Numbered from the stretch's first letter, positions 49,907-58,595 are shown. The stretch: 64,000 nucleotides of DNA from Burkholderiales bacterium (GCA_003577305.1 QEVL01000003.1:124001-188000), one strand, 5' to 3'. Notes: generated by a model not told the origin, from the letters alone. Program-made: numbers and translations.

Positions 49907-50980
49907 TCACGAGGCGGCGGGCGCGGAACCCTCGGGTCGGGGTTGCGCGGAAAGCCTGAAGACCCAGTACGGGCCCTGTTGGTGAACGATCCGGGGAGCG
50001 TCGAGCGTGAACGGATTCGAGGTGCTGAACGGAAGCAACCGGGCAATCAGCGTTTTCTTCGACTCGGGCGTCGTCAGGAAAAAGACCCGCAGGACCGCCG
50101 GATCGCGTGCGTCGATCGTGTACGATTCGTGGCCCTGTTCCCGAAGCCAGGCCTTGACGGTCGCGATCGTGCCGTGAAGCCCGGCGCTGCGCGGGAAGTC
50201 TCGATAACCGATCCCCAGGCGATCGGGCCGCAGCATCCCCGCACGGTAGGCGTCGACGATCTGCACGATCAGGTACGTCTCACCGGAACCCGCGAGCGCG
50301 CGCAGGGCGGCCAACCCATCCGATTCCTCGGAGACGAGCGCGTCCACGTAACGCTCGAAACGCGCGGCTGCTTCGCTCCCGCGCGCGGCCTGCCAGAACT
50401 GCTCCTCGGCGCTCTCGATCACGCTGCGTACGCGGCGCCACTGCGCCGGCAGCAGCAAGGGTTGCGCCAGATTCGTGTCGTTCACGGGCGTCATGCCGGC
50501 GAGCAACCCGAGTTGGCGCGACGTGTCCCACCACGACAGTACGGTGGCTCCCGCGGGCGCATGCCGGGCCACTGCGCGTGCGAGCGCCGTCACGTCAGTT
50601 GCGCGCGTGTCGAAGGCCAGCGTCGGTTCGGCAGTGCGGTTCTCCCAGCCCAGCAGCACGGGAGCCCTGCCAGGCATGGTTGCCGCGTAGCCAACTGCCA
50701 CCGCTTGCTCCACGCCGTCAGCCATGAGTTCAAGCTTGCGCACCGGCAGGGCCGGAGTGTCCTCGAGATCGAGTTCACGAAAGCTCGCAGCCTCGCCTTC
50801 GGCGACGACCTGGTAGCGATATGGCATCTGCGGCAGATCGGACAGCCCGGCGGCGAGCAGGCTCCATAGCGCGAACCCGGCGAGGACAAGGGCGAACCCG
50901 GCCGCGAGCGCCCAGCGGCGGCGCCCTGCCGGGGCCCGGACAGGTGCTGCGGATACGCGATCAGCGGTTGTCGCGTCCAC
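49907..50980 (-). CDS. haoB: Hydroxylamine oxidation protein HaoB
   Basis: Membrane-anchored periplasmic protein of 357 residues; one helix lies at ~22-45 ([24 protein letters not shown]). The rest has [40 protein letters not shown] and [32 protein letters not shown], in line with HaoB of ammonia oxidisers and methanotrophs. It has no CxxCH motif. Its biochemical role is not established; it is found next to haoA and may assist HAO assembly or membrane attachment. Its start lies inside the last 20 bases of haoA. Confidence 0.92.
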   Translation of the reverse strand: MDATTADRVSAAPVRAPAGRRRWALAAGFALVLAGFALWSLLAAGLSDLPQMPYRYQVVAEGEAASFRELDLEDTPALPVRKLELMADGVEQAVAVGYAATMPGRAPVLLGWENRTAEPTLAFDTRATDVTALARAVARHAPAGATVLSWWDTSRQLGLLAGMTPVNDTNLAQPLLLPAQWRRVRSVIESAEEQFWQAARGSEAAARFERYVDALVSEESDGLAALRALAGSGETYLIVQIVDAYRAGMLRPDRLGIGYRDFPRSAGLHGTIATVKAWLREQGHESYTIDARDPAVLRVFFLTTPESKKTLIARLLPFSTSNPFTLDAPRIVHQQGPYWVFRLSAQPRPEGSAPAAS

Positions 50981-52688
50981 GGCGGGAACGCCAGATCAGT
51001 GCACCGCCGCCCAGCACCAGAACACCGCCCAACCCTACGAACCAGATGCTGTCGGATCCAGTCGGAGCGAGCAGCGCCAGAGCCGCACGCGACCCGACAC
51101 CCGATCCCTTGGGTTGCGTCGTGGCCGCTCGCTCCCGGATCTGCGTATCGAAGTCCATGATCTTCGAGTAGGAGCGAATCAGCGGTTCCCAGCCCTCGGT
51201 GTAGGTCCACCCGCCAGGATTGACGTGAGCGACGCCGACGAAGAGCTTCGGCAGGTCGTTCTCGCCCATCGCCTTCGCTTCGAACTCGATGTTCGTCGGG
51301 TTGTTACCCTTGCTCCACATGAGCTGGAAGAACTCCATCGGCGCATCTTTCTCCGGTGCCGGTGGCGCCGGACGGTTGGTCTTCTGACCGGGCAACAGGC
51401 CATCCGCGTGCAGCCTGCTCACGACAGCCTGGGCTTCCTTGACCTTCTCCAGGCCCTGCAGCGTCGCCTTGTCCATCAGGTCCAGATAGGCGCGCGAGAA
51501 GCGCTCGGAGTGGCACTGCGTGCAGGTCTTCACCCAGGCGTCGAGCCGCTGCTTCGACCATTCGGAATTGACCACCGCTTCGGCGATGCCCGGCACGAGC
51601 GGGTAGTTCGCCCAGCGCACCTTGCGCACCACGTTGTGGCCGTACTTGCCCTTGTACTCCATGTGGCAGCTCTGGCAGGTGGGCGCAGTCTGCCCACCTT
51701 TGGCGATTGCATCCTTGAGCGGCACGTTCCAGTTCCAGTTCGAGCCGAGCATGGTGTACTGGGTACCGTGCTTGGAGAGCAGGTAGGCTTCGATGTTGTT
51801 GTGGTCGATGCCGCTGTGGCAAGTGCCGCAGGCTTCGGGCTTGCGCGCTTCGATGAGCGAGAACGAATGTCGCGTGTGACACGTGTCGCACTTGTTCTGG
51901 TTCATGTGGCACGCGGTGCAGCCCTCGGCGATCTCCCTTTGCGGCATGCCGGCCCAGATTCCCGTCTCCACGTTGTCCTGGTAGTCGAGCGCGTGCGAAG
52001 GCCGGCCCCTGGTTCTCTCGACGCCCTGGGGCCATACGGCGGTATCGCGCTCGCTTTCGCGTTCGGCGAACTCGGTCAGGTGACAGCTCGCGCAGACATC
52101 GGCGGTGGGCATGCGCAGATCCTTGCGGTGATCTGCCTTGGCACTCCGATTGATGTCGACGTGACAGTCGATGCAGCCGACCTCTTTCAGGCTGTCGTTT
52201 GCGGCAAGCTTGCCGAGCGAACGCAGATTGCGCTCGACCTCTTCGAGTCTTGCCTTCTGGTAATAGCGCGCGTCGGATGGCTTGAGTGTGCGGATCTTGC
52301 CGAGGTTGGCGTGCGCGCTCTGCCTCCATTGATGCACCCAGCCCGGAGATTCCTTCTCGTGGCAATCGACGCAATCCTTGCGCCCCGCGATCTCGGCCAC
52401 CGAGCTCGGAGGTGAGTAGAAGCTGGCCGGATCGAAATACTTGCTGAACGGAATCGGTTGCCACAGGTCGGCGAACTTGCCCTTGCCCGCCCCCTGCGCC
52501 GGATCCCGATACCGCTTGACCAGTGCGTCGTACAGTTCCTTCGGCGGCGCGTCGGATCGGATCCCGAGAGCGTCGTAGAGTTCCTTGGGGATGTCGGCTG
52601 CGGCGCTGCCGGCGAGCGTCGCCCCGAAGACGAACAGGAACGCCCGCAGCAACTGCTGCAGGCGCCTGCGACAGTGAACTCGATGCAT
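50961..52688 (-). CDS. haoA: Hydroxylamine dehydrogenase (HAO), octahaem P460 enzyme
   Basis: Octahaem enzyme of 575 residues that oxidises hydroxylamine in the periplasm (to NO or nitrite). A signal peptide ends near SAAA30. CxxCH motifs are at C106, C172, C199, C257, C267, C287, C338 and C389. The haem P460 cross-link tyrosine is expected at Tyr496 in [11 protein letters not shown], intact. Asp295-His296 (SGIDHNN) and Tyr362 (WANYPLVPG) line up with catalytic residues I recall from Nitrosomonas. A C-terminal helix ([19 protein letters not shown]) followed by RSRRGRDNR would anchor it. GGGGGAG precedes the ATG at 52688. The cross-link Tyr distinguishes it from reductive HAO/epsilon-type relatives. 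Confidence 0.97.
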   Translation of the reverse strand: MHRVHCRRRLQQLLRAFLFVFGATLAGSAAADIPKELYDALGIRSDAPPKELYDALVKRYRDPAQGAGKGKFADLWQPIPFSKYFDPASFYSPPSSVAEIAGRKDCVDCHEKESPGWVHQWRQSAHANLGKIRTLKPSDARYYQKARLEEVERNLRSLGKLAANDSLKEVGCIDCHVDINRSAKADHRKDLRMPTADVCASCHLTEFAERESERDTAVWPQGVERTRGRPSHALDYQDNVETGIWAGMPQREIAEGCTACHMNQNKCDTCHTRHSFSLIEARKPEACGTCHSGIDHNNIEAYLLSKHGTQYTMLGSNWNWNVPLKDAIAKGGQTAPTCQSCHMEYKGKYGHNVVRKVRWANYPLVPGIAEAVVNSEWSKQRLDAWVKTCTQCHSERFSRAYLDLMDKATLQGLEKVKEAQAVVSRLHADGLLPGQKTNRPAPPAPEKDAPMEFFQLMWSKGNNPTNIEFEAKAMGENDLPKLFVGVAHVNPGGWTYTEGWEPLIRSYSKIMDFDTQIRERAATTQPKGSGVGSRAALALLAPTGSDSIWFVGLGGVLVLGGGALIWRSRRGRDNR

Positions 52689-53097
52689 GTCGATCTCCCC
52701 CCACCGTTCGACCGCAGCACTCGAACACCCGCGCCACCCTCGAGCGGCCGTGTCACGCTCGGCCCTTCCATCGGGCCTTCGCACGACATGGACATGTTTG
52801 TCTGTCCGCGTGGCAAGGTAAAGTGCCGGGCGGGCCGTGAATCGTGGTGCCATTGGTACCGCGGACAGACTGCAGATGAGGCCGAGAGTCGGCAGCCATC
52901 GCCGATCTCGCGCGTCGCGGCCGGGCCGCCGGGCGATACGGTGGCTGGCCACGCCCGTGCACGCGTGGAACCCGATGCGCTTCCTGGCCGGGTCGCCCCG
53001 GCATCGGGTACAGCACCGGCATGCCAGGCCAGGTTCTAGAAGGTATACTTTCCGTCGATCTTTCCTGACCCCCATCACCACCGGAGAATCCGCAATC
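52689..53097. promoter_or_regulatory. 409-bp divergent regulatory region between haoA and the DUF2249-nnrS pair
   Basis: No gene is seen. It contains a near-palindrome ACATG-GA-CATGT (near 52789-52800) and a perfect 11-bp inverted repeat, GTCTGTCCGCG (52800-52810) and CGCGGACAGAC (52860-52870). On the plus strand TATACT (53044-53049) is a good -10 for the DUF2249 gene, about 49 bases before its ATG, with a weak -35. No convincing sigma-70 or sigma-54 promoter for haoA, and no FNR/NnrR or NsrR consensus, could be identified by eye. Confidence 0.45.
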
Positions 53098-53400
53098 ATG
53101 AGAGAAGTCATCCGCCCGCGAGCAGAGCCCGTAACGATCGGCGAGCCAGCTCCCGCGAAAATCGACGTCCGCAGCATCGCCCCGCACGAGCGTCACGAGC
53201 TGATCTTCTCCTCCTTCAACGGCCTGCCGCAGGGGGGCGCGCTGGAGCTGGTCAACGATCACGATCCCGTGCCGCTGTACCGCCAGTTCAAGTCGAATTT
53301 CCACGGCCTCTTCACCTGGGACTACCTCGAGCAGGGCCCGGAACTCTGGCGCGTGCGCATCGGCAAGGCTCCGGGCAACTGCTGCGGCAGCTGCAGTTGA
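53098..53400 (+). CDS. DUF2249-domain protein
   Basis: Small protein of 100 residues. The DUF2249 core (TusA/SirA-like fold) has [44 protein letters not shown] and WRVRIGKAP. It ends in the cysteine cluster GNCCGSCS, a metal- or redox-active candidate. Such genes often lie beside nnrS and nitric-oxide genes in denitrifiers; their function is not settled. GGAG lies 11-12 bases before the ATG, rather far. Its stop overlaps the TTG start of nnrS, so the two are translationally coupled. Confidence 0.85.
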   Translation: MREVIRPRAEPVTIGEPAPAKIDVRSIAPHERHELIFSSFNGLPQGGALELVNDHDPVPLYRQFKSNFHGLFTWDYLEQGPELWRVRIGKAPGNCCGSCS

Positions 53401-54560
53401 CGCGCGGGCACGGCTTCGCGCTCTGGCAACTGGGCTTTCGTCCTTTCTACCTGCTGGCAGCGATCTTCGCTGCACTGTCGGTCGGTAGCTGGACGGCCCG
53501 GTTTGCCGGCTACCTGCCGCACGGCGGGTACCCCAGCCCCCACGTCGACCCCTTCTGGCACGCACACGAACTGATCTTCGGCTACACGTTCGCGGTCGCC
53601 GCCGGTTTCCTCTTCGCGATCGTCCGCAGCTGGACCCATCGGCCCACACCGACGGGGCCGGCACTGGCCGCGATCGCCGCGCTGTGGCTCGCGGCGCGCG
53701 TGCTCGTGTTCACGCCGTGGAGCGCAGCCGTTGCCGCGACGAACCTGGCGTTCTCGCTCGCGGTCGCCGCCGGCATTGGCGTGCCCCTGTGGCAGGCGCG
53801 CGATCGGCACAACTATTTCTTCATCGGACTCGTGCTGCTGATTTCGACCGCACTGGTCCTCTTCCATCTCGCCACGCTCGATCTCGTCGCGCTCCCGGCC
53901 TGGGCAGGCGTGCAGCTCGGCATCGACGTCGTCCTGCTCCTGATTGCTGCGGTGGCCGGCCGGGTCGTGCCGATCTACACCAACAAGGCCGTACCGGGCG
54001 CGCGCGCGCGTCGCTCGCAGAACGTCGAGCGGCTGGCGATGGGCGGCCTCGCCGTGTTGCTGGCTGCCGACCTCTTTCGACTTTCGGGCCTGGCGCAGAT
54101 CGTTCTCACTGCTGCGCTCGCGATCGTGCACGCCTGGCGGCTCTACAAGTGGGATTTCCGCAGCGCCCTGCGCGTACCGCTGCTGTGGGTGCTCTACATT
54201 GCGTATGCGTGGATTCCCGTGCACCTGGCATTGCGCGCCACGTACGAAGCCGGCTGGACCGCGCGCCCGCTCGCAATCCACGCCTTCACCGTCGGTGCGA
54301 TCGGCGGTTTGACGATGGCCATGATGATTCGCACCGCCCGCGCCCACACCGGTCGTGCGCTCGAAGCGGACGGCTACGACATCGCAAGTTGCGTGCTGCT
54401 CGCCGCAGCGGCAGTGATCCGCGTGTTCTGGCCGCTGATCCAGCCCGGGTACCACGTGCAGGCCACCGTGTATTCGGGAGCGCTGTGGTCGGCCGCATTC
54501 GTGGTCTTCGTATTGCGCCACGGGCCGGCGCTCGTGCGACCATCCCGTTCGGCTCCCTGA
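53397..54560 (+). CDS. nnrS: NnrS family protein (NO-responsive haem/copper membrane protein)
   Basis: Polytopic membrane protein of 387 residues with about twelve helices. Family blocks are LWQLGFRPFYLLAAIFAALSV, PFWHAHELIFGYTFAVAAGFLF with conserved His, GRVVPIYTNKAVPG, and HAFTVGAIGGLTMAMMIRTARAHTGR. NnrS proteins contain haem and copper in denitrifiers and protect against NO-related stress. Start is TTG at 53397, overlapping the DUF2249 stop (TTGA). Placement opposite the hao operon fits a role in coping with NO made by hydroxylamine oxidation. Confidence 0.93.
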   Translation: MTRGHGFALWQLGFRPFYLLAAIFAALSVGSWTARFAGYLPHGGYPSPHVDPFWHAHELIFGYTFAVAAGFLFAIVRSWTHRPTPTGPALAAIAALWLAARVLVFTPWSAAVAATNLAFSLAVAAGIGVPLWQARDRHNYFFIGLVLLISTALVLFHLATLDLVALPAWAGVQLGIDVVLLLIAAVAGRVVPIYTNKAVPGARARRSQNVERLAMGGLAVLLAADLFRLSGLAQIVLTAALAIVHAWRLYKWDFRSALRVPLLWVLYIAYAWIPVHLALRATYEAGWTARPLAIHAFTVGAIGGLTMAMMIRTARAHTGRALEADGYDIASCVLLAAAAVIRVFWPLIQPGYHVQATVYSGALWSAAFVVFVLRHGPALVRPSRSAP

Positions 54561-54581
54561 GGGCGGCCATCACCCCCGCGG

Positions 54582-54710
54582 ATCGACGTCTGTCATCACG
54601 TCGACGACCGCGTCGATGATTTGCGGCGACTGCGCGAAGCGCCGAAGCCGGGCGCACGCGTTGCGACCATCGACTTCGTGCCGGAATGCCACTCGAGCGT
54701 TTTCGGCTAG
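54582..54710 (+). pseudogene. Class I methyltransferase fragment
   Basis: A 42-codon plus-strand frame reads IDVCHHVDDRVDDLRRLREA then PKPGARVATIDFVPECHSSVFG and a TAG at 54708-54710. DVxHHxxDRxxxLRRLxxAxxPGxRVAxxDF is the end-of-Rossmann pattern of SAM-dependent methyltransferases. No start or N-terminal half is found; nnrS ends 22 bases before. It is best read as a small leftover of a lost gene. Confidence 0.45.
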
Positions 54711-55138
54711 ACCGTGGCCAGATGCGCCTGCACTTGCCGCTTTCCGACGTGACGCAGTGAAGCAAGCTTCGCCTGCTGATCGGCACGAGGGTTCGTCGCG
54801 CCGCGCTCCCAGTTGTAGACCGTCTGTGCCGACACGCCCATCATCTTCGCCAGATCGGCAGCCGACAGCCCCAGACGTTTACGCGTGGATACGAGCCCCT
54901 TCGGCACGAACCGCACCTGTTTCGTGGCCGCCTCGGGTTCGGATACTGCGCCTGCCTTCTTCAGCTCTCTCTTCAGCGTCGTCACCTGCCCCTGCAAGGA
55001 AGCGACCTGGCTTTTGAGGTTCGCGATCTCGCGTCGCTGCTGCGCCGTCGCGCTAGTCGTTTTCACTTGTGCTGCCCTGACTTCCTTGCGGGCAAGACGG
55101 GTAATCTCTTGTTTCAGTATTTTGGCGATATTGGACAT
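54707..55138 (-). CDS. XRE-type DNA-binding protein with N-terminal coiled coil
   Basis: Protein of 143 residues. Residues 1-65 are charged and heptad-like (ILKQEITRLARKEVRAAQ, QRREIANLKSQVASLQGQVTTLKRELKK), a likely coiled-coil dimeriser. Residues ~85-130 form a helix-turn-helix: TRKRLGLSAADLAKMMGVSAQTVYNWERGATNP. The ATG at 55138 is used because similarity to such proteins starts at SNIAKILKQE; an in-frame extension to 55270 is unlikely. Target unknown; it may be a small regulator of the accessory zone. Confidence 0.85.
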   Translation of the reverse strand: MSNIAKILKQEITRLARKEVRAAQVKTTSATAQQRREIANLKSQVASLQGQVTTLKRELKKAGAVSEPEAATKQVRFVPKGLVSTRKRLGLSAADLAKMMGVSAQTVYNWERGATNPRADQQAKLASLRHVGKRQVQAHLATV

Positions 55139-55563
55139 CGAACTCTCTGTGGCGTCATGTCGAACGATTATGTCCGTCGGCAAGGGTACGGCGCAATAGA
55201 AGGCTGCACCATATAGCAGATTGCACGACAGGTGCCGAACTGCCTGATTGCCGTTTTTGTGCGACTCCAAATCCCTTCGCTATTCGCTCCGGCCGCAACG
55301 CTCTTCATCGGACGCGAAAAATGCGCTCCCGAAGAGGAGCGCTTTCAAGACAAATGTTCCGTAAGCTCCCCTGACCGGTTGACATTCGAAATTGAACTCT
55401 TCTGGGATTGGCTGTCGGCGGAAGCCCGATGAAGACCAAGTTCAGTGACTCGCCAAGCGTGGCGCTTCTGCATCAGGGCGACGCGGGCATGCTAGCTGCG
55501 TCTGCTCGGGTCAAAGGTTAAGCGTCCAACATGCCGTCGCCTTCGAGCGTCACTGCGGCGTGG
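55139..55563. other. Intergenic stretch, less GC-rich, no convincing gene
   Basis: This 425-bp gap between the XRE gene and the TPR-like gene is visibly richer in A/T than its surroundings. A 66-codon open frame at 55232-55432 has no recognisable domain and no ribosome site. The only structure I can support is the terminator at 55316-55342. Lower GC is compatible with transferred DNA, but no ends or mobile genes are seen. Confidence 0.5.
55316..55342 (-). terminator. Rho-independent terminator of the TPR-like gene
   Basis: On the minus strand GCGCTCC, loop TCTTCG, GGAGCGC is followed directly by ATTTTT: a 7-bp perfect GC-rich stem with a T-run. It lies about 220 bases beyond the stop of the minus-strand gene at 55564, in the correct orientation. 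Confidence 0.65.
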
Positions 55564-56766
55564 CTATTGTTCGTTCGCAGACTCGGTAATGGCGCCGCGG
55601 ATTGCCGACCGAGCTGCCTTCCCCGCCCACGCGTAACGGACTGGATCGTCGGCCAGCAAGAATGCTCGCAGCGCTGCCTGTCGCTCGGGGTCGGCGCGGA
55701 AGTAGATGCGTCTCAGATCCTGATCGACATCGTCGACCGTCGCGCCTCGCTCCACGGCCTTGCGGTACCAGTCTCGACCGACGTCGTGGTCGCCGTTCTC
55801 CATGTGGATCGCTCCCAGCAGAGTGCAGGGCCGAAAGTCATGGGGCGTGAGCGCATGCGCCCTTTCCCCCAGGCGAAGCGCTTCTTCCCGACGTTCGAGG
55901 TCGCGCTTGACCCCGCCCCAGGTGGTAGCAAACGCCGACCTGAGCTTGCACGATTTCAGCAACTTCGTTTCGACGGTCGAGAGCAGCGCATCGGCCTCCT
56001 GCGCCTTGCCGCACTTCCGCAGCTGGCTGCTGGCATTGATTGCCATCCATGGGTCACGCGTGCGCTCGTACTCGGTGCGGAAGAACTTCGCCTCCAGGCG
56101 ATGGTAAGCGGCCTTCAGTTCCTTCGAGAAGTAGGCTGCTCCTCCCTTCACCAGCCAGGCGTAGTCCTCTGCGCAGATGCGTCGCCCCGCATCCACGCTG
56201 TTCAATATCGCCATCAGGTGGCCGAAGCGGTCGGGTTCGACGAAGTCGTGGATTCCATACCTGGCTCGCAGCTCACGGTTCCTGACTTTGGCGATGTACC
56301 TTGGATCGCTTTCCCGGGCCAGACGCTCTGCCTCACGCCTCTTGAAAAACAGGTCCGCCTTCGCCTGCATCGCGGCGGCGCGTTCGCGATCCGCTGTTTC
56401 TCGGGCCTGGCTGGCGGCCATCGCCGCTTCGATTCGGAGCGACTGCTCGGCGAGCGCCAACTGCCTGAAGCGCTCATAGGACAACTCGCCGATCGCAAAG
56501 CTATGCAGAGCGGCCAGCCCGTGCTTCTTCAGAAACTCCAGCGACAGCCGGGTCACCGGTTTGGCTTGTCGAAGCGTTTCGAGAATCTTCTGGAGGCTCG
56601 CACAGGGGATCGTCGCGCCTGGCAGGTCCTGCACGCAGAAATGCAGTGCGGTCTCGAGATGCGATCGGGCGGCTTCAGGCACCCCGCTTCCCGGCGAAGA
56701 ACGACCCGGAGCCGGCCGGACGTTCGGGTCTAGGTGCCTGCCGGGTTTCGGCGATACTGGTGGCAT
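55564..56766 (-). CDS. Conserved-looking TPR-like protein of unknown function
   Basis: About 400 residues; no named family recognised. The N-terminal third has VQDLPGATIPCASLQKILETLRQ. A charged helical stretch (RIEAAMAASQARETADRERAAAMQAKADLFFKRREAERLARESDPRYIAKVRNRELRARYGI) looks like a coiled coil. The C-terminal half has TPR-like helix pairs (AINASSQLRKCGKAQEADALLS; EALRLGERAHALTPHDFRPCTLLGAIHMENGDHDVGRDWYRKAVERG). Similar proteins occur scattered in proteobacterial accessory regions, as I recall. Start is uncertain: ATG 56766 or GTG 56682. It lies beside the 3' end of the tRNA gene at 56927. Confidence 0.65.
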   Translation of the reverse strand: MPPVSPKPGRHLDPNVRPAPGRSSPGSGVPEAARSHLETALHFCVQDLPGATIPCASLQKILETLRQAKPVTRLSLEFLKKHGLAALHSFAIGELSYERFRQLALAEQSLRIEAAMAASQARETADRERAAAMQAKADLFFKRREAERLARESDPRYIAKVRNRELRARYGIHDFVEPDRFGHLMAILNSVDAGRRICAEDYAWLVKGGAAYFSKELKAAYHRLEAKFFRTEYERTRDPWMAINASSQLRKCGKAQEADALLSTVETKLLKSCKLRSAFATTWGGVKRDLERREEALRLGERAHALTPHDFRPCTLLGAIHMENGDHDVGRDWYRKAVERGATVDDVDQDLRRIYFRADPERQAALRAFLLADDPVRYAWAGKAARSAIRGAITESANEQ

Positions 56767-56926
56767 CCCCGAACCCCACAGCAAGCGACGGCCCTGGACA
56801 ACTCCGGTCCGATGGATGGCGCGATTCTGAAGACTGCCGCCGCTGGCCCCAGTTCGACAGACCGCTGGCGAGCCAAAGAAACCCAGAGGGGGGATCCGCC
56901 CATCCGGCGTGCCCACCCCGCAAGAC

Positions 56927-57004
56927 TGGTGGGCCCCCCGGGAGTCGAACCCGGCACCAACGGATTATGAGTCCGCTGCTCTGACCATCATGAGCTAGAG
57001 GCCC
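56927..57004 (-). tRNA. tRNA with CAU anticodon, probably tRNA-Ile2 (lysidine-modified)
   Basis: A full cloverleaf reads on the minus strand with encoded CCA. Acceptor stem GGGCCTC/GGGGCCC has one T-G pair; the D arm is GCTC/GAGC; the anticodon arm GCGGA-CTCATAA-TCCGT; the T arm CCGGG-TTCGACT-CCCGG. The CAU anticodon with this anticodon stem and TTGGTG variable region resembles tRNA-Ile2, read after TilS modification, rather than initiator or elongator Met. Gene identity as tRNA is certain; the isotype is a judgement. Confidence 0.93.
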
Positions 57005-57048
57005 TTCGGAAGCGGCTATCCTACCCGACTGCGTTGGAATCCGAAGCC

Positions 57049-57681
57049 ATGATCGAAGCCGCCTGGTTGCTGTTCGTCGCCACGTCGCTGCTGGTGATCG
57101 CGACGCCGGGCCAGGACATGATACTGGTGATGTCGCGCTCGGTGGCACAGGGACCGGCGGCCGGCGTGCTCACTGCCGCCGGCGTGAGTACCGGGCTGAT
57201 GGGGCACACGGTGCTGGCCGCGTTGGGCCTGGGCGCGATCCTGCGCACGTCGGAGCTGCTCTTCGTCGCGCTGAAGCTGGTCGGCGCGGCCTACCTCGCC
57301 TGGATTGGCATCGGCCTGCTGCGCACGCGTGCCGCCGAGCTGGTCCTACAGGGCGCCGTGCCGCGCTCGCGCGGCCGGCTGTTCTTCGACGGCGCATTCT
57401 CGAACCTGTCGAACCCGAAGATCGCGATCTTCTATTTCGCTTTCCCTCCGCAGTTCGTATCACAGGGCGCTGCTCATCCGACGCTGTCGGTGTTCGCGCT
57501 GGGCTTGGCGTTCGCAGGGCTCACCTTCGTGGTCAAGGGGCCGGTGGGGCTGTTCGCCGGACTGCTGTCCGGATGGCTGCGCGTGCGACCGCGGGTATTG
57601 GTCGGGCTGCATCGAACGAGCGGCACGGTGCTCGTCGGGCTGGGGCTGAAGCTGGCGTTCGAACCGTCGCATTCGTCGTAG
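57049..57681 (+). CDS. LysE/RhtB-family amino-acid exporter
   Basis: Six-helix translocator of 210 residues. The family start LLFVATSLLVIATPGQDMILVMSRSVAQG has the PGP-like motif as PGQD. It is followed by AAGVSTGLMGHTVLAALGLGAIL, KLVGAAYLAWIGIGLLR, and FFDGAFSNLSNPKIAIFYFAFPPQFV. It probably exports amino acids or their analogues; cargo unknown. ATG 57049 is chosen over an in-frame TTG at 57034. It starts 45 bases after the tRNA gene and reads the other way. Confidence 0.9.
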   Translation: MIEAAWLLFVATSLLVIATPGQDMILVMSRSVAQGPAAGVLTAAGVSTGLMGHTVLAALGLGAILRTSELLFVALKLVGAAYLAWIGIGLLRTRAAELVLQGAVPRSRGRLFFDGAFSNLSNPKIAIFYFAFPPQFVSQGAAHPTLSVFALGLAFAGLTFVVKGPVGLFAGLLSGWLRVRPRVLVGLHRTSGTVLVGLGLKLAFEPSHSS

Positions 57682-57891
57682 CGAACTGGCGGAACGCCGC
57701 CGAGCGCGTCGCCGACAAGGCCCGGGAGCGCAGAACTTGCGCTTGCGCAAGGGCATTGCACCCTGCCTCGCCAGGATCGAGGTGACGCACCGGATGAGGG
57801 GGCATCGTGAAGCCTTCCCTCTGGCGAATATGGGTCTCGCGAGCGCCGTCGCATGGCCGGCGCTCGCGGGCCATGCGCTCGCCAGCGGCGC

Positions 57892-57920
57892 TTGACATAT
57901 TGATGTCAGGTAGCGATGCT
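57892..57920 (+). promoter_or_regulatory. vapB1 promoter with overlapping palindromic operator
   Basis: A perfect -35 TTGACA (57892-57897) is followed 17 bases later by GATGCT (57915-57920), a weak -10. The palindrome TGACAT-ATTG-ATGTCA (57893-57908) overlaps the -35. This fits autorepression by the ribbon-helix-helix antitoxin encoded 8 bases downstream. Confidence 0.6.
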
Positions 57921-57927
57921 TTGATGC

Positions 57928-58164
57928 ATGCGCACCACTGTCCGCCTCGATGAGCACCTGTTGGCCCAGGCCAGGCAATACGCCGCAGCCTCGGGGAAAA
58001 CGCTGACCGCCGTGATCGAGGACGCGCTTCGCGAAGCGCTCGCGCGTCGCAACACGAAGATGCGGCGCAAGCCCGTTCGCCTGCGCACCTGCGGTGGGGG
58101 CGGAGTCCTTCCAGGCGTGGACATCGACGATTCGGCATCCCTGCTCGAGTTGATGGAGTCCTGA
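57928..58164 (+). CDS. Type II antitoxin, VapB-like ribbon-helix-helix protein
   Basis: Antitoxin of 78 residues. The N-terminal RHH DNA-binding fold is MRTTVRLDEHLLAQARQYAA with TLTAVIEDALREALARR; the C-terminal toxin-binding tail is PGVDIDDSASLLELME. It is expected to neutralise the PIN toxin encoded two bases later and to repress their shared promoter through the palindrome at 57893-57908. Gene order antitoxin-toxin and tight spacing are typical. Confidence 0.9.
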   Translation: MRTTVRLDEHLLAQARQYAAASGKTLTAVIEDALREALARRNTKMRRKPVRLRTCGGGGVLPGVDIDDSASLLELMES

Positions 58165-58166
58165 GG

Positions 58167-58595
58167 GTGCTGCTCTGCGACGTCAACGTCCTCGTGTACG
58201 CGCATCGCAAGGACAGCACGGCGCACGTCGCCTGCCGCGCGTGGCTCGAGGCGCTGGTCAACGGCGACGAGGCCTACGGGGTCTCGGAACTCGTCCTGAG
58301 CGGATTCGTCCGGATCGTCACTCACCCGAAGGTCTTTTCCAGGCCAAGCCCGCTCCCGGACGCGCTGGCCTTCGCGGGGCAACTGCGCGACCAGCCAAAC
58401 GCCGTGCCGATCGGCCCGGGTCCGCGCCACTGGGAGATCTTCCAGGCCTTGTGCCTGGCGCACGCGGTGCGCGGCAACCTGGTCCCCGATGCCTACCTCG
58501 CCGCGATGGCGATCGAATCGGGCTGCGAGTGGGTGACGACGGACCGGGATTTCTCCCGGTTCGAAGGCCTGCGTACGCGAAGCCCCGTGTCCTGA
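58167..58595 (+). CDS. Type II toxin, VapC-like PIN-domain ribonuclease
   Basis: PIN-domain RNase of 142 residues. Likely catalytic acids are Asp5 (LLCDVNVLVYAH), Glu41 (GVSELVLSGFVRI), Asp108 (NLVPDAYLAAMAIESG) and Asp126 (TTDRDFSRF). This is the subfamily with VRIVTHPKVFSRP after the second acid. It begins with GTG at 58167, two bases after the antitoxin stop. VapC toxins usually cut tRNA or rRNA; the target here is unknown. Confidence 0.9.
   Translation: MLLCDVNVLVYAHRKDSTAHVACRAWLEALVNGDEAYGVSELVLSGFVRIVTHPKVFSRPSPLPDALAFAGQLRDQPNAVPIGPGPRHWEIFQALCLAHAVRGNLVPDAYLAAMAIESGCEWVTTDRDFSRFEGLRTRSPVS

Noticed and set aside
50961-52688. Reductive octahaem nitrite/tetrathionate-type cytochrome instead of HAO
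   Set aside because: The GGWTYTEGW motif, HAO-like sequence blocks throughout, and the haoB-cycA-cycB neighbours point to oxidative HAO.
55232-55432. 66-residue open frame upstream of the TPR-like gene
   Set aside because: No ribosome site, no domain, and it crosses the terminator hairpin.
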